Source: Closterium sp. NIES-65
Taxonomy: Eukaryota > Streptophyta > Zygnematophyceae > Desmidiales > Closteriaceae
NCBI GenBank assembly: GCA_948144175.1
Contig: CANXME010002588.1
Location: 62,001-126,000, forward strand
Reading direction: 5' to 3'
Length of the DNA stretch: 64,000 nucleotides
Part shown: positions 9,395 through 20,802 of the stretch, one piece after another
How positions within the stretch are numbered: the first letter of the stretch is position 1
How the letters are laid out: each line of letters begins with the position of its first letter
Position numbers and translations under genes: made by a program
Notes under the pieces: generated by a model
The model's database searches: none
What the model was told of the DNA's origin: nothing
The model's input: the letters and a program-made list of their open reading frames with translations, nothing else

Positions 9395-10029
9395 CCGGCA
9401 GCACTGATCGAACAGTTCGACACGTTGAACAGTACCTACTACGGAACACGACGCAACAAGCCAACTAGTGGCATGGGGCGATTGGCACCACCCACGACTG
9501 CCGACCCGATGGAGAACGATGAGGGCGATGTGGAGCAGCGGCTAGCAAATAATGAGACGTGCAAATTTTGCGGCCCTACAGGACATCGTATCTTGGCGTG
9601 TTGGAAAATGGAGAGAAGGTGTGCGGAGCTGAAGGACAAGAACAGTGCGGCACCCCCGAAGCAGAAAACGGACAAGGTGGCAACTTCGGAGAGGGCGAAA
9701 AAAGGAGAATATGGTGGCGCAAATTTAAAACGTCACGACCAGCCGGCACCAGGGGAAATCGCCGAGACTAATGGAGGATCCGCGAAACAAGACCCTGCAC
9801 CGACCAGGAAACTCCAGCCGTATACCCCGACAAGTAAGAATATTACTTCTCGTGGTTTTCAAGCCTTTATTAAGGGAGAGTCAGAAATTAAACCTGTACC
9901 GGGTATTATGGGGACCCTACTCCAGAGCGCTAATACGGGAAGCCTACACAGCTGCAAAGGCTTAGTGGAAGGTTCCAGGCCCAAGAGAAGCCGAATCGGC
10001 CTCAGATAAATCCTTCTAACCTTTCTCAG

Positions 10030-11451
10030 TTGAAAACTGATACTGAAGCTGCATCTTTGAGCGCAGGACCTAGGGATAACATATTCGACGTACCCTATGA
10101 TCCTATAAGCGATACCATCTACGGATACTCAGAGCAGCAGCAACCACTAGTACTCAAGGTGATCTGCAACGGGCGTCGCCTCCAGACCCTGGTGGACAAT
10201 GGTGCGTCCCACTCGGTGTGCGACCGCGGGACGTTGGAGAAAATTGGAGAATCCTAAGAAGAAACCCAGTTTACAGCAACGATGGTGGACGGTACGAAGC
10301 TTCCCATCCACGGAAAGTCAACACTGCAGCTGCAGATAGGGGCGTTGAGGTGGAAGCCGACGTTGCCGATCACGAACATTAAGGGATTAGATTTTATCTT
10401 AGGGCGAGATTTCCTGAAGCAGTTCAACCCCGAGATCGATTGGGTCAACAGCAAGGTGTGCATCTACAACAACGGGAAACGATTGGAGCTGCGAAGCTTG
10501 ACGGATACAGGGAGCGTTCCTGAAACGACACTGGCACGGTTCGAACGGACAGTGAACAAGAGTAACACGGGTTACTTAGCACTGGTTATAGCAGCAGCAG
10601 AGGAGGAGGTCTTGGAGCAGTACAAGGATATAATGTCCGACGACCTACCCACAGGCGTACCTCCAGCACGCACCCACGAGCACGAGATCGTGGAGGAACC
10701 ACGTGCGAAACCCGTCTCACGTGCACCATACCGACTGAGTCCGACTGAACTGACAGACATGAAAAAACAGATAGAGTATCTATTGGACAGACAACTGATC
10801 CGCCCATCCACCTCTCCCTATGGCGCACCAGTTCTCTTCACTCCAAAACCAGACGGCAGTCGACGGATGTGCATCGACTACCGCGCACTGAACAAACAGA
10901 CAGTCAAAAACAAATATCCCATACCGCGCATAGACGACCTACTCGATCAACTGCGTGGAGCAACAGTATTTTCGAAGCTGGACCTACGATCGGGCTACTG
11001 GCAGATCAAGATGGCAGACAACTCCGTCCACAAGACAGCGTTCCGTACCAGATACGGCTCCTGCGAATACTTGGTGATGCCGTTCGGACTCTGCAATGCA
11101 CCAGCAACGTTTCAGGCGGAGATGAATCACATCTTACGACCCCTGCTGGACGAGTGCGTGGTGGTGTACTTGGACGACATTCTCATCTACTCCAAGAACA
11201 TGAAGGAGCACGTGGAGCATCCGCGGAAGGTGTTCGAGATCCTGCGGAAAAATAAGTTCTACGTGAAGCTGTCAAAGAGCGACTTCGCCCTGAAGAAGGT
11301 GCAGTTTCTCGGGCACATGGTGAGTGCCAAGGGCGTACACGTGGACCCACGGAAGATCGAAGCCGTTAAGAAGTGGAAAGTTCCAAAGAACGTGAAGGAG
11401 TTACAGCAGTTCCTAGGCTTCGCCAACTACTACAACAGGTTCGTGCCGTAG
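10030..11451 (+). pseudogene. Gypsy Y protease and reverse transcriptase
   Basis: Protease motif LVDNGASHSVCDRG at about 10189-10230, then a TAA at 10255-10257 that splits it from what follows (FILGRDFL near 10393). RT runs from about 10690 ([20 protein letters not shown]) through [13 protein letters not shown] to the catalytic [10 protein letters not shown] at about 11166-11195 and [11 protein letters not shown] near 11420. It ends at a TAG at 11449-11451 in the conserved NRFVP segment. Confidence 0.88.
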
Positions 11452-12063
11452 TACGCTAAGATAGCAGCGCCACTGACCGACCTACTGAAAAAGGATACGC
11501 CCTACAAATGGGATACCCTTCATCAGCAAGCCATGGAGCAGCTACAGACAGCACTGACTACAGCGCCAGTACTCATCTTGCCGGATCCAGACAAGGACTA
11601 CGTGGTGGAAGCAGACGCTAGTGACCAAGCAGTCGGAGCAGTACTGATGCAGGAGCACAGACGCGGTTTGCAGCCCATCGCCTACCTCAGTAAGAAGCTA
11701 CACTGAGCAGAACTAAACTACCCCATTCACAACAAGGAAGCCTTAGCGATAGTCATAGCCTTCAAGGCGTGGAGGTATTACCTAGAGGGAGCCAAGACTA
11801 CAGTCTATACTAACCACTGCAGTCTCAAATACCTGAAGTCACAGCCGACACTCTCACGACGACAGGTGCAGTGGGTGGACTTCCTGGAAACTCACTTCCA
11901 CTACGACATCGTCTACAATCCCGGGCTATACAACAAGGCAAACGCGTTGAGCCGCCCCGGACATGTAGCAGGCATCCAGCTCGACGGGATAAACCCTCTG
12001 CTCAAGGGTCAATTCCAACATGGGTACTCCGTGGACGCAGAGATCACTATAGCACAGAACTAG
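11452..12063 (+). pseudogene. Gypsy Y RNase H
   Basis: Continues in frame after the TAG with KIAAPLTDLLKK. It then gives the RNase H motifs: VVEADASDQAVGAVLMQ near 11600-11660, and YTNHCSLKYL near 11810. A TGA at 11704-11706 interrupts SKKLH. Ends at a TAG at 12061-12063. Confidence 0.83.
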
Positions 12064-13351
12064 AAGCTATTACAGTGGGAGAAAGACCTACCTGTAAGGA
12101 AGGGTTCAAGAAAGTTTTGGGTACCGAATTACGCCCCGCTATGGCAGATCCTATTGGAGGAGTTTCACGACGTACCTTACGCGGGACATTTCGGGAGCAA
12201 CAAGACGTTGGCAAGGATAGCGAAGTATTACTACTGGTCCGAGATGGCAGCAGACGTGCAGCAGTTCGTGCGACACGTGCCAGCGGATGAAGAGCAGCAA
12301 GCAGAAAAAAGCAGGGTTACTTCAGCCTCTATCCATACCGGAGCAGCCATGGCAGGTCGTTAGCCTCGACTTCATCACAGGACTTCCTTCGACCTCACGG
12401 GGACATGATTCCATCCTCGTGGTGATCGATAAGTTCTCCAAAATGGGTCACTTCATACCGACCAACGCCACAGCTACAGCTGAAGCAACTGCTCGACTCT
12501 TCTTCGACCGCATCATCACCATCCACGGCATCCCCGCTACACTCATCTCAGACAGAGACCCCAAATTCACGAGTAAGTTCTGGAAGGAGCTCATGGGACT
12601 GTTGGGGACAAAGCTTGCAATGTCTTCAGCATACCACCCCCAGACTGACGGACAGACAGAGCGACTCAATCAAGTGGTTGATCAGTTACTGCGCACAGCT
12701 TGCAAGGACGACGTCAGCCACTGGGACACGCAGTTACCGACACAAGAGTTCGCTTACAACAACGCATCACATGCGGCCAGAGGAAAAACTCCTTTCTTCC
12801 TGTGTTACGGACGGGAACCACTCACACCACAGCAGCCAACCACACCGGCATACGTCCAAGCCGCACATGACTTCGTCACCACCATGCAGCAGCTATGGGA
12901 GAAGACTCAGCGACGTCTCACCACGATGCAGAACTCCCAGAAGCAGTATGCCGATCGTCAGCGACGTGATAACTCAGTAGCAGTCGGAGATCAGGTTCTT
13001 CTTGACACGCACAACTTGAACCTGTCTCACCTCCCATCCAAACTCCGGCCTCGCTTCTGTGGTCCTTTTCTCGTTGAGGCACAAGTGACACCAGTTACAT
13101 TCCGCTTGCGCTTACCAGATACATGGAAGCTTCACAACGCTTTCCATGTCCAACTACTGAAGCCCTACAAGGACCCCAACCAACAATTCCAGGGACGGCG
13201 GCTATCGCCACCACCACCTGTTCTTGTGCAGGATGAACCCGAGTACGAGATCGAGCGCATTCTCTCTTATCGGCGCCGCGGCGGCAAGACCCTCGAGTTC
13301 CTGATACGCTGGAAGGGATACGACCCCACTGAGGACAGTTGGGTTGCATAA
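12064..13351 (+). pseudogene. Gypsy Y integrase with chromodomain
   Basis: The HH part of the zinc-binding region (HDVPYAGHFG) is at about 12165-12190. The CC part is broken by a frameshift near 12280. The catalytic core is open: DFITGLP (about 12370), SDRDPKF (about 12550) and the Glu in QTDGQTERLNQ (about 12645-12675). The C-terminus is a chromodomain, EYEIERILSYRRR..FLIRWKGYDPTEDSW (about 13240-13345), interrupted by TAA at 13349-13351. Chromodomains of such elements bind modified histones and steer integration to heterochromatin. Confidence 0.9.
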
Positions 13352-13439
13352 GCTGATATGGGCAACGCACGCCGTGCTCTCAAGGACTATCTTGTCAAGC
13401 AGGGTGTATCTCACGCCACCCAGCTTTGAGGGGGGGACG

Positions 13440-13812
13440 TGTGAGAGTACGGCGGCTTATGCCAGCTATGCTTGCTTGCCTTTACTTTATTATGCTATTT
13501 CTAGCAAAGAATAATTATATGCATGCATGAATTGCTTGATTTCCTAGGCTAGGTGCTTTCCTATATTTTATTATAGTTATAGCACCGAGCTAGGTTGCGT
13601 GCACCGAATTCTGGCTTTTCGGTTGCCACCGAATTGCCTTCTACCGAATTCGGTAAGGATCTGTTCGGGACGCTTCGCGACCCGCGGAACCTTCGCGTAA
13701 CACCTGGTTACGGGGCCTTGTGTCGAGCCTATATATAGCCTCGTGTTGTACCCAGGTGATCATTCAATTCAATTTGAATCATCTTTTCTGAGCTCGATCC
13801 CAGATCCTCACA
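13440..13812 (+). repeat. Gypsy Y 3' LTR
   Basis: 373 bp, TGTGAG..CTCACA, preceded by a polypurine tract GAGGGGGGGACG (about 13428-13439) and followed by CCGCT. Confidence 0.93.
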
Positions 13813-14520
13813 CCGCTTAGGCCCTGCTACGGCCCCGCTACGGCCCCGCTACGGCCCCGTCGGCCCCGCTACGGCCCCGCTTAGGCCCTGTCGGCCCCGC
13901 TACGGCCCCACTTAGGCCCCGCTTTGGCCCCGTCGGCCCTGCTTAGGCCCCGCTACCGCCCCGTCGGCCCCGCTTAGGCCCCGCTACGGCCCCGCCGGCC
14001 CCACTTAGGCCCCACTACGGCCTCGCTACGGCCCCGCTACGGCCCCGCTACGGCCCCGTCGGCCCCGCTACGGCCCCACTTAGGCCACGTCGGCCCTGCT
14101 ACGGTCCCGCTTAGGCCGCTCTACGGCCCCGTTGGCCCCGCTACGGCCCCGTCGCGGCCCCGCTACGTCGCCCACTTCGGCCCCGTCGCCACCGTGGCCC
14201 CGCCCACCCTTACGGCCCGCCGCCACCTGCGACCTCGCCACCACCTGCGAACCCGCCGCCCAGCGCCGGCAGCGCCGAGCAGCCGAACCGCCGGCCATCT
14301 GAGTCGCGCGACCGCCCGAGCCGCCCATCAACCGAGCCGCCCGACCGCCGAGCCGCCCAGCAGCCGAGCCGCCCAGCAGGCGAGCCGCCTGACAGCCGAG
14401 CCGCCCAGCACCGTGCAGCCGAGCCGCCCAGCAGTCGAGCCGCCCAGCAGCCGAGCCGCCCTGCAGCCGAGCCGCCGAGCAGCCCGATCGCCCCGCCTGC
14501 CTGGTAAGAGCACACTCTCT
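13813..14520 (+). repeat. E3 leader array, right part
   Basis: Continues the GGCCCCGCTACGG / GGCCCCGCTTAGG array to about 14190. It then changes to the GCCGAGCCGCCCAGCA unit (about 14320-14490) found just upstream of gag in several copies of the family. Confidence 0.85.
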
Positions 14521-14570
14521 GCCACTGCACTGCCCTGCCTCACTGTACTCACTGCCTGCCTACTGCTGTT

Positions 14571-16110
14571 ATGGCTTCCCCTAGCGTTCTCACCTTTGAC
14601 GCTGAGGGTCGGGCAGTGGACTTTGAGGTCTCGGTAGATGATCTGCAGCTTTTCCTGCAGTGCGATAGGGCAGACGGCCTCTCCGTGTTTGACCTCACTT
14701 CTGGTGCCTCCCCTGCCCCTGCTGCTGATGCTGACGCCACTATTCGCTCACAGTGGGCCACACGTGATGCTGCTGCTCGCCTTGCTGTGCGCCACCACTT
14801 ACCGACCACTGAGCGTGCACACTTTAGCCAGTACAGAGTGCTCAGACCTTGTACGACGCTGTAGTTGCACGCTACTCTTCCCCTGCCACTGCTGCACTCG
14901 GCCGCCTCATGCTACCGTACCTCTTCCCTGACCTTGCTGCCTTTCCCACTGTTGCTGACCTCATTACGCACCTCCGCACTAGTGACACTCGCTACCGCGC
15001 TGCGCTTCCTGCTGAGTTCTGCACCAAGAACCCCCCCCCCCCATGTACATCACCCTCTACTACATAGTCACCCGGCTCCCTAACTCTCTTCGGGTAGTCA
15101 GGGACCACTTCCTCTCTGTTTGCCCCACCACTCTCACCGTTGACCTCCTCGAGAAGGCCCTCCTAGCGAAAGAGAAGAGCATAGTCGCTGTAGGAGCCTC
15201 TCGTGGTGACCCTCGCACCCCCGTCTTTGAGGGGTGTTCTCCCTCCCCCCTCTTGCCCTCTGTTGCATCTACTACTGCGGCTCGTTGGTTTCGAGTCGGT
15301 CGGCGCTGCGTCTGCCCCAAGCGGGAGACGCCGCACCGGCAAGGGCAAGGGGGGCAAGGGCACTGGAGGGGGTGGAGGGGGCGGTGGAAGTGGTGGTGGA
15401 GGCGGTGGAGGGAGTGTGGGTGGTGGTGGGAGTGGTGCCGGGGGTGGCAGCGGCGGCGGCAGCAGTGGAGGCGGCGGAGGCGGTGGAGGTGGCGGAGGGA
15501 GCGGAGGCGGCAGAGGTAGTGGAGGAGGCGGAGGTGGAGGAGGCGGCGGAGGCGGCGGAGGCAGCGGCGGCGCAGGCGGCGGTGGTGGAGCGAGTCGCGA
15601 CTCTGCGCCGAGGAGTGGCGCCGGTGGTGGTCAGCGCCAGCAGCAGCGGAGTGGTGTGACCGTGTCCCCTCAGCAGCTTCATGAGTGGTACACTGCACGC
15701 CAGCGCGGTGGGGGTTTAGGTCCCTGCTCTTACATTCTCCGTACCCGCGACCGCACTGGTGAGCAGTGCGGAGGTCCGAACTCCACCGAGCGCTGCTTTG
15801 GTTGCGTGACGGACGCGTGGCGTCGCCAGTTCCGTGAGGCGTCAGAGATCCCTCGCTTGGGAGATCTGGCTAAGGCCGGGGTTGCTATCTTTGATCTTGA
15901 CTTTGATGGTATTCTTGCTGCCATACATGATGTTGCTGATAGTGTTGAGGGTGCCTGTTACGTGTGCATACCGCCTGACCCAGGCATTGAGGCTGCTGCG
16001 CTAGGTGCAGGTGAGGCTGCTGCTCTAGGTGCTAGTGCGTCTGCTGCCCCAGGTGCCAGTGCGTCTGCCGCCCCAGGTGCTGGTGAGTCTTCTCTCTTTG
16101 GTACTACGTC
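14571..16110 (+). pseudogene. E3 copia gag
   Basis: ATG at 14571 (MASPSVLTFDAEG). A one-base loss near 14836 shifts the frame (LYDAVVARYSS resumes at 14849). A C-run of 12 at 15031-15042 shifts it again before MYITLYYIVTRL. The Gly-rich tract is at about 15355-15595. LSPQQLxEWY-like and the Cys segment CSYILRTRDRTGEQC follow (about 15725-15770), with Asn where other copies have the motif His. An acidic tail with IFDLDFDGILAAI follows. Confidence 0.87.
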
Positions 16111-19100
16111 GGCTCACGCCTTCCACACCTTCACCCTGAACTCGGGTGCGTCCCGCTCCTTCTTTCGAGACCGCACCACTCTTACGCCGCTTAGTCGGCC
16201 GGTTGCAGTCTCCCTGGCAGATCCCTCTGGGGGTCCTGTCCTTGCTAGCTTCTCCACTGTCCTTCCGTGCCCTGCAGCACCCTCTGGCACCCTGTCTGGT
16301 CTCTACCTCCCCTCGTTCTCTACGAACTTGGTGAGTGGAGTGGACCTACAGGATCGAGGGGTTGACCAGTTCACTCCTGCGAGTCAGCGAGTGACCCATT
16401 GCATGTGTGCTCGGACAGGCCGACACTTGGCCACGTTCACCCGTCGGCCAGGGTCGAGCCTGTACACCCTTACGGCTGAGTCTCCTCCTACTGTTGAGTC
16501 TGCCCAGGTAGCTGCGTCGAGTCAGGTGTTTGCTGCGGCGTCCAGGTCTCATCCTGAGTCTGCCCCCTGCTCGTGTGGTCTGCTGTCCCACCAGACTCTC
16601 CTTTCGCACCACCGCCTTCATCACCCCTCCTTGCCTCGTCTCCGAGGCATGGCCTCCCATGTCCTTGTCTCTGGTCTTCCTCGGTCTCTCCCTCCCCTTC
16701 CTCCGGGGCCTCGCCCTACCTGCGTCCCCTACGTCGAGGGGCGAGAGCGCGCCGCCCCTCACTCCTCCGAGTTTCCTCCGACAGAGGCTCCGCTGCAGAC
16801 TCTACACATGGACGTGTGGGGCCCAGCCAGCGTCAGTGGGCAGGGGAGAGAGTGGTACTTTCTACTGGTCGTTGACGAATACTGACGTTACACCACAGTC
16901 TTCCCCTTGCGCAGCAATGGTGACGTCACTGAGGTGTTGATCGACTGGATACGCGCAGCTTGTCTCCAGCTCAGAGAGAGTTTCAGCTCGGACTCTCTTG
17001 TTCTGCGTCTGCACTCGGACAGAGGCGGGGAGTTTTCCTCTGCTCGTCTGGGAGCCTTCTGTCGAGCACAGGGCATCCACCAGACCTTCACGCTTCCGGC
17101 CTCTCCACAGCAAAATAGGATTGCTGAGCACCGCATTTGCATGGTCATGGACGTCGCGCGTACGTCCATGATGCATGCGGCTGCCCCCCATTTTCTGTGG
17201 TCGTTTGTGGGTCAGTACGCCGCGCATCAGCTCAACCTTCAGCCCCGGGTCTCCTTGCAAGAGACCTCCCCCGCCTTGCGGTGGACAGGGACTGGGGATC
17301 TCGGGCGTTTGTCCGCGACTTGTCTGCGGACAAGCTGTCCCCCCGTGCTGTTCCTTGTGTCTTCCTTGGCTTCCCCCCCGACACGCCTGGCTGGCGGTTT
17401 TACCACCCCACCACGCGTCGTGTTCTGTCCTCCGAGGACGTCACCTTTTACGAGTCGGTGCCTTACTACCGTCTCTTCCCCTACCGCACTGCGCCCCTCC
17501 CCCCGCCGCCGCTCTTCCTTGCGCCAGGTGCTACCCAGGTAGACCCCCTCCCTCCTCAGGGTCCTGCCCGTTCAGGTGTGTCCCAGGTAGACGCAGTCGA
17601 GCCTGTCGAGTTATCTGTTGACTCTGGTGCTGCTAGAGGTGCTGAGCCTGCGGGTGCCGAGTCTGGGAGTGCTGAGACTGGGGGTGCTGAGACTGGGGGT
17701 GCTGAGCCTGGGGGTGCTGAGTCTGGGGGTGCTGAGCCTGGGGGTGCTGAGCCTGGGGGTGCGGAGCCTGGGGGTGCTGGGTCTACTCGTGTGGCCGCCG
17801 CCGGTGCTTCGTCGAGGCGGGAGCCGCTCTCTCCACAGGAGCTGCGCGAGTGGTTCGCCCGCTGCTGGAGACGTGCTGCTGAGTCTTGGGGTGCTGCTGG
17901 AGCTGCTGTCGGTACTGGTGCTGCTAGAGGTGGAGCTGTTGGGGGTGTTGGCGCTGGTGTTTCTAATGGTGCTAGTGCGTCTGGGGGTGCTGCTGAGGCT
18001 CCTGGTGCTGACGGTCTTACTGGAGTTGGTGCTGCTGGAGCTGGAGCTGCTGGGGGTGTTGGCGCTGGCGGTGCTGCTGGCGCTAGTGCTTCTAAGGGTT
18101 CTGGAGATGGCGCTGTTGGAGCTGGAGGTTCTGCTCGCGCTGGTGCTGCTGCTGGGGGTACTGGTGCCGTCCTTGCTAGTTTTGGAGGCGCTGAGCGGTC
18201 GAGGCCGTACTTCATTCCGCTCCTGGAGAAGGTTCTTAGTCTCCCGCCCTCTCCTGGTCCTGCTCCTCCCTTAGAGTGTCCACAGCCGGTCCAGTCGCAG
18301 TCACAGTTACAGCCCGCCTCCCCGTTACCTGCTCCTTCTCCCTACACTGGTCCTACTGGAGGTCTTGCTGAGCGTCGTGAGCCTGCGTCTCGTCCTGCGT
18401 CGCCTGTTCGTGCTGCTCGCACTAATCGTCGTGCTACGCGTCCGCGTCCTCCTGCGGTCCCCGGCACACACCAGATGGCACTGCGTCCGTCCACTGCTCC
18501 TCTGCGTGTCCCTTTGCCGTCTCCTCCAGAGTCCTCTCTTCCTTCTCTTGCTGACCCGGAGTCTGACTCCCTTCGTGCTGCTAGTCCTTCGGTCACGCGC
18601 CTTCTTGCTACTGTTGTCACTTACCCTTCCTTTGAGTCCACTGCTTCGTCAGCTCTAGTTGCTGAGCTTGTCGACTTCGCTGCTCGCTGTCGTCTAGACT
18701 ACGCTGCCAGTCTTGTTGCTAAGTCTGAGTCTGTCTGTCCTTTGTTCGTCGGGGGTGAGTGTGCTCTTAGCACGGACGTCCTTGAGGACAGGGAGGAGGA
18801 GTTCCAGTGCTTTGCGGCTGCTTTGCCCCATCTCGTGTCCACGCTGATTGCCCCTGAGGGAGACCCGGATGCATCAGACATCCCGACTCCTTGATCGTAC
18901 GCTGAGGCGATCGAGGGTCCCTCCTCCTCTCAGTGGCAGTCGGCCATGGATGCAGAGAAGGCTTCCTGGAAGTCCACAAGCACTTACGTCGACGAGGTTC
19001 CCCCACCTGGGGCGAACATCGTCAGTGGGATGTGGATCTTCAGGGTGAAGTGGCCGCCGGGCTCTCCGCCTATCTTCAAGGCGCGTTACGTGGCTCGAGG

Positions 19101-20460
19101 CTTTAGTTAGCGGAAGGAAGTTGACTACTTTTATACCTTCTCTCCCACCCCAAAGATGACCACTCTTCGGGTGCTGCTGCACATAGCCGCTCAGCGCGAC
19201 TACGAGCTTCACTCTCTTGACTTCAGCACAGATTTCCTGCAGGGCAGCCTGCACGAGGAGATTTAGCTGCGCCGCCCTCTTGGCTTCACTGGGTCGCTTC
19301 CTCCTGGTACCCAGTGGAGCCTCCGGCGGCCAGTCTACGGTCTCCGTTAGGCGCCCCGTGAGTGGCACGACACAGTGAGGACTACACTTGCGGCTCTTGG
19401 GTTTGCTCCTTCCATAGCCGACCCGTCGCTGTTTCTACGCACCGACACCTCTTTGCCGCCGTTCTACATCCTCGTGTGCGTCGACGACTTGGTCTTTGCC
19501 ACTGCTGACACTGCTGGACTCGCCCACATGAAGTCCGAGCTGCAGAAGAGACACACGTGCACTGACCTGGGTGAACTGCGCAGCTACCTTGGCTTGCAGA
19601 TCACCCGCGACAGAGCACGCCGCACCATTACCCTAACTCAGTCACACATGGTGCAGCAGGTCCTTCAGCGCTTCGGCTTCACGTACTCCTCGCCTCAGGC
19701 CACTCCTCTGTCTACTCGCCACTCGCTCTCAGCTCTGCCTTCGGATGAGTCCGTAGAGTCGAGTGGCCCGTACCCAGAGCTTGTTGGCTGCCTCATGTAC
19801 CTGATGACCTGCACACGACCTGACCTTGCATACCCTCTTAGCATCTTGGCACGCTATGTTGCTCCTGGAAGACACAGACCAGAGCACATGGCTGCAACGA
19901 AGAGGGTGTTGCGCTACGTGTGCAGTACGTCGGGCATGGGGCTAGTGCTTGGAGGGCGACGTCGAGTAGTCCTCACAGGTCACGCTGACGCTTCTTGGGC
20001 TGATGACCAGGCTACGCAGCGGTCGTCACAGGGTTACACCTTCAGCCTTGGCTCCGGCTCTGTTTCGTGGCTGTCTACCCGCTCATCCTCTGTTCTCAGC
20101 TCCAGCTGTGAGGCTGAGATCTACGCAGGGGCCATGGCTGCACAGGAGCTACGCTGGCTCACCTACCTGCTGACTGACCTAGGAGAGCCGCCTCGTTCTC
20201 CTCGAGTTCTGTACGTAGACAACAAGGCCATGCTGGCCTTGTGTCGGGAGAACAGACTGGAGCACAGATTGAAGCACATTGCTCTCCGATACTTCTTGTC
20301 TCGTGAGCTGCAGCAGCGTGGTCAGCTCTGCCTCACCTACGTGGCCTCTGAGGCCAACACTGCTGATATCTTCACCAAGGCCCTTCCGCCTTGTGATCAT
20401 CAGCGCTTCTGTACTGTGCTAGGTCTTGTGCCTACCTGGCCTCACTTGCTCACTTCTTGA
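16111..20460 (+). pseudogene. E3 copia pol: protease, integrase, linker, RT, RNase H
   Basis: The protease reads NSGASRSFF near 16140: the catalytic Asp codon is Asn. Integrase has CVPY for the second Cys pair, MDVWGPAS (about 16808), LHSDRGGEFSS (about 17010-17045) and QQNRIAEHR (about 17110-17135). The repeat linker is at about 17625-17780. RT has VCVDDLVFAT (Tyr to Cys before VDD) at about 19470-19500. RNase H is at about 19960-20460. Stops include TGA 16882-16884, TGA near 18892, TAG 19108-19110, TAG 19264-19266 and TAG 19349-19351. Confidence 0.9.
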
Positions 20461-20648
20461 TCTTGTTTGTAACGTATTCTTTCTATACCTACCCTTACTT
20501 GTTTTACCTTTTTATATATGACCTTGCATGTGAACTGGCCTTGTGGCCTTACTCTTGTGCTCGGGCTGTGTGGTGACTTTGTGATCTACCGTGAGCTTGC
20601 TTTGCTTTGCTTTGCTTTGCTTAACTGGTCTTGTGACCACTTGCTCTC

Positions 20649-20670
20649 CCCCACTTTGCCTATGGGGGTG
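20649..20670 (+). promoter_or_regulatory. E3 polypurine tract in a CCCCCA/TGGGGG hairpin
   Basis: CCCCCA, a 9-base loop and TGGGGG form a perfect 6-bp stem. The 3' arm is the polypurine tract that ends (TATGGGGGTG) right at the LTR start 20671. The same block precedes the 3' LTRs of E1, E7, E8 and (reversed) E10. Confidence 0.7.
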
Positions 20671-20802
20671 TGTCAGAACATTAAAGCTTATACATTTGTG
20701 TAGGCTGTAGTGGGGTAGCCCATAAGGGGTACAACCCAATTAGGGTTAGTACTTGTACCCAACTGTTTCATAGTTCATTTATTCCATTCTCACTTCTTGT
20801 CA
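20671..20802 (+). repeat. E3 3' LTR
   Basis: 132 bp, TGTCAGAAC...CTTGTCA, about five differences from 7283-7414. Confidence 0.93.

Larger units (their letters stand above)
8574..10009 (+). pseudogene. Gypsy Y gag, split by the TRIM
   Basis: An open frame without an ATG runs from about 8574 through an Ala/Thr-rich N-terminal part into the capsid-like stretch KLRLPEAFDP (about 8799). It reads up to the TRIM at 9020. Removing the TRIM and one CCGGC copy restores the same frame downstream (ALIEQFDTLN), so gag was open here when the TRIM arrived. A zinc knuckle CKFCGPTGHRILAC (CX2CX4HX4C) lies at about 9559-9600. The rest is Lys/Glu/Pro-rich and ends at 10009, with a frameshift before the protease. 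Confidence 0.85.
7778..13812 (+). mobile_element. Gypsy Y: complete chromodomain Ty3/gypsy element
   Basis: 373-bp LTRs (7778-8150 and 13440-13812) with TGTGAG..CTCACA ends; the first base pair set reads TATGAG in the 5' copy. CCGCT lies on both sides (7773-7777 and 13813-13817). The order gag, protease, RT, RNase H, integrase, chromodomain defines a chromovirus. About ten differences between the LTRs suggest some age. Gag is split by the TRIM at 9020-9394, and pol has several frame breaks. Confidence 0.95.
7283..20802 (+). mobile_element. Copia element E3, complete ends, host of Gypsy Y
   Basis: A plus-strand copia bounded by 132-bp LTRs (7283-7414 and 20671-20802, about five differences) and a 5-bp duplication AGCAG (7278-7282 and 20803-20807). 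About 6.04 kb of it is Gypsy Y, inserted in the GC-rich leader. Without that insertion E3 is about 7.5 kb. All parts of the family are present (leader, gag, protease, integrase, linker, RT, RNase H, polypurine tract), but gag and pol carry frameshifts and stops. Confidence 0.95.

Noticed and set aside
17618-18274. Leu/Val-rich ORFs (for example 17618-18274, 30489-31268, 39584-40462) as membrane proteins
   Set aside because: Alternate-frame reading of the GAEPGG linker minisatellite (CTGGGGGTGCTGAGC gives LGVLS); every copy of the repeat produces it.
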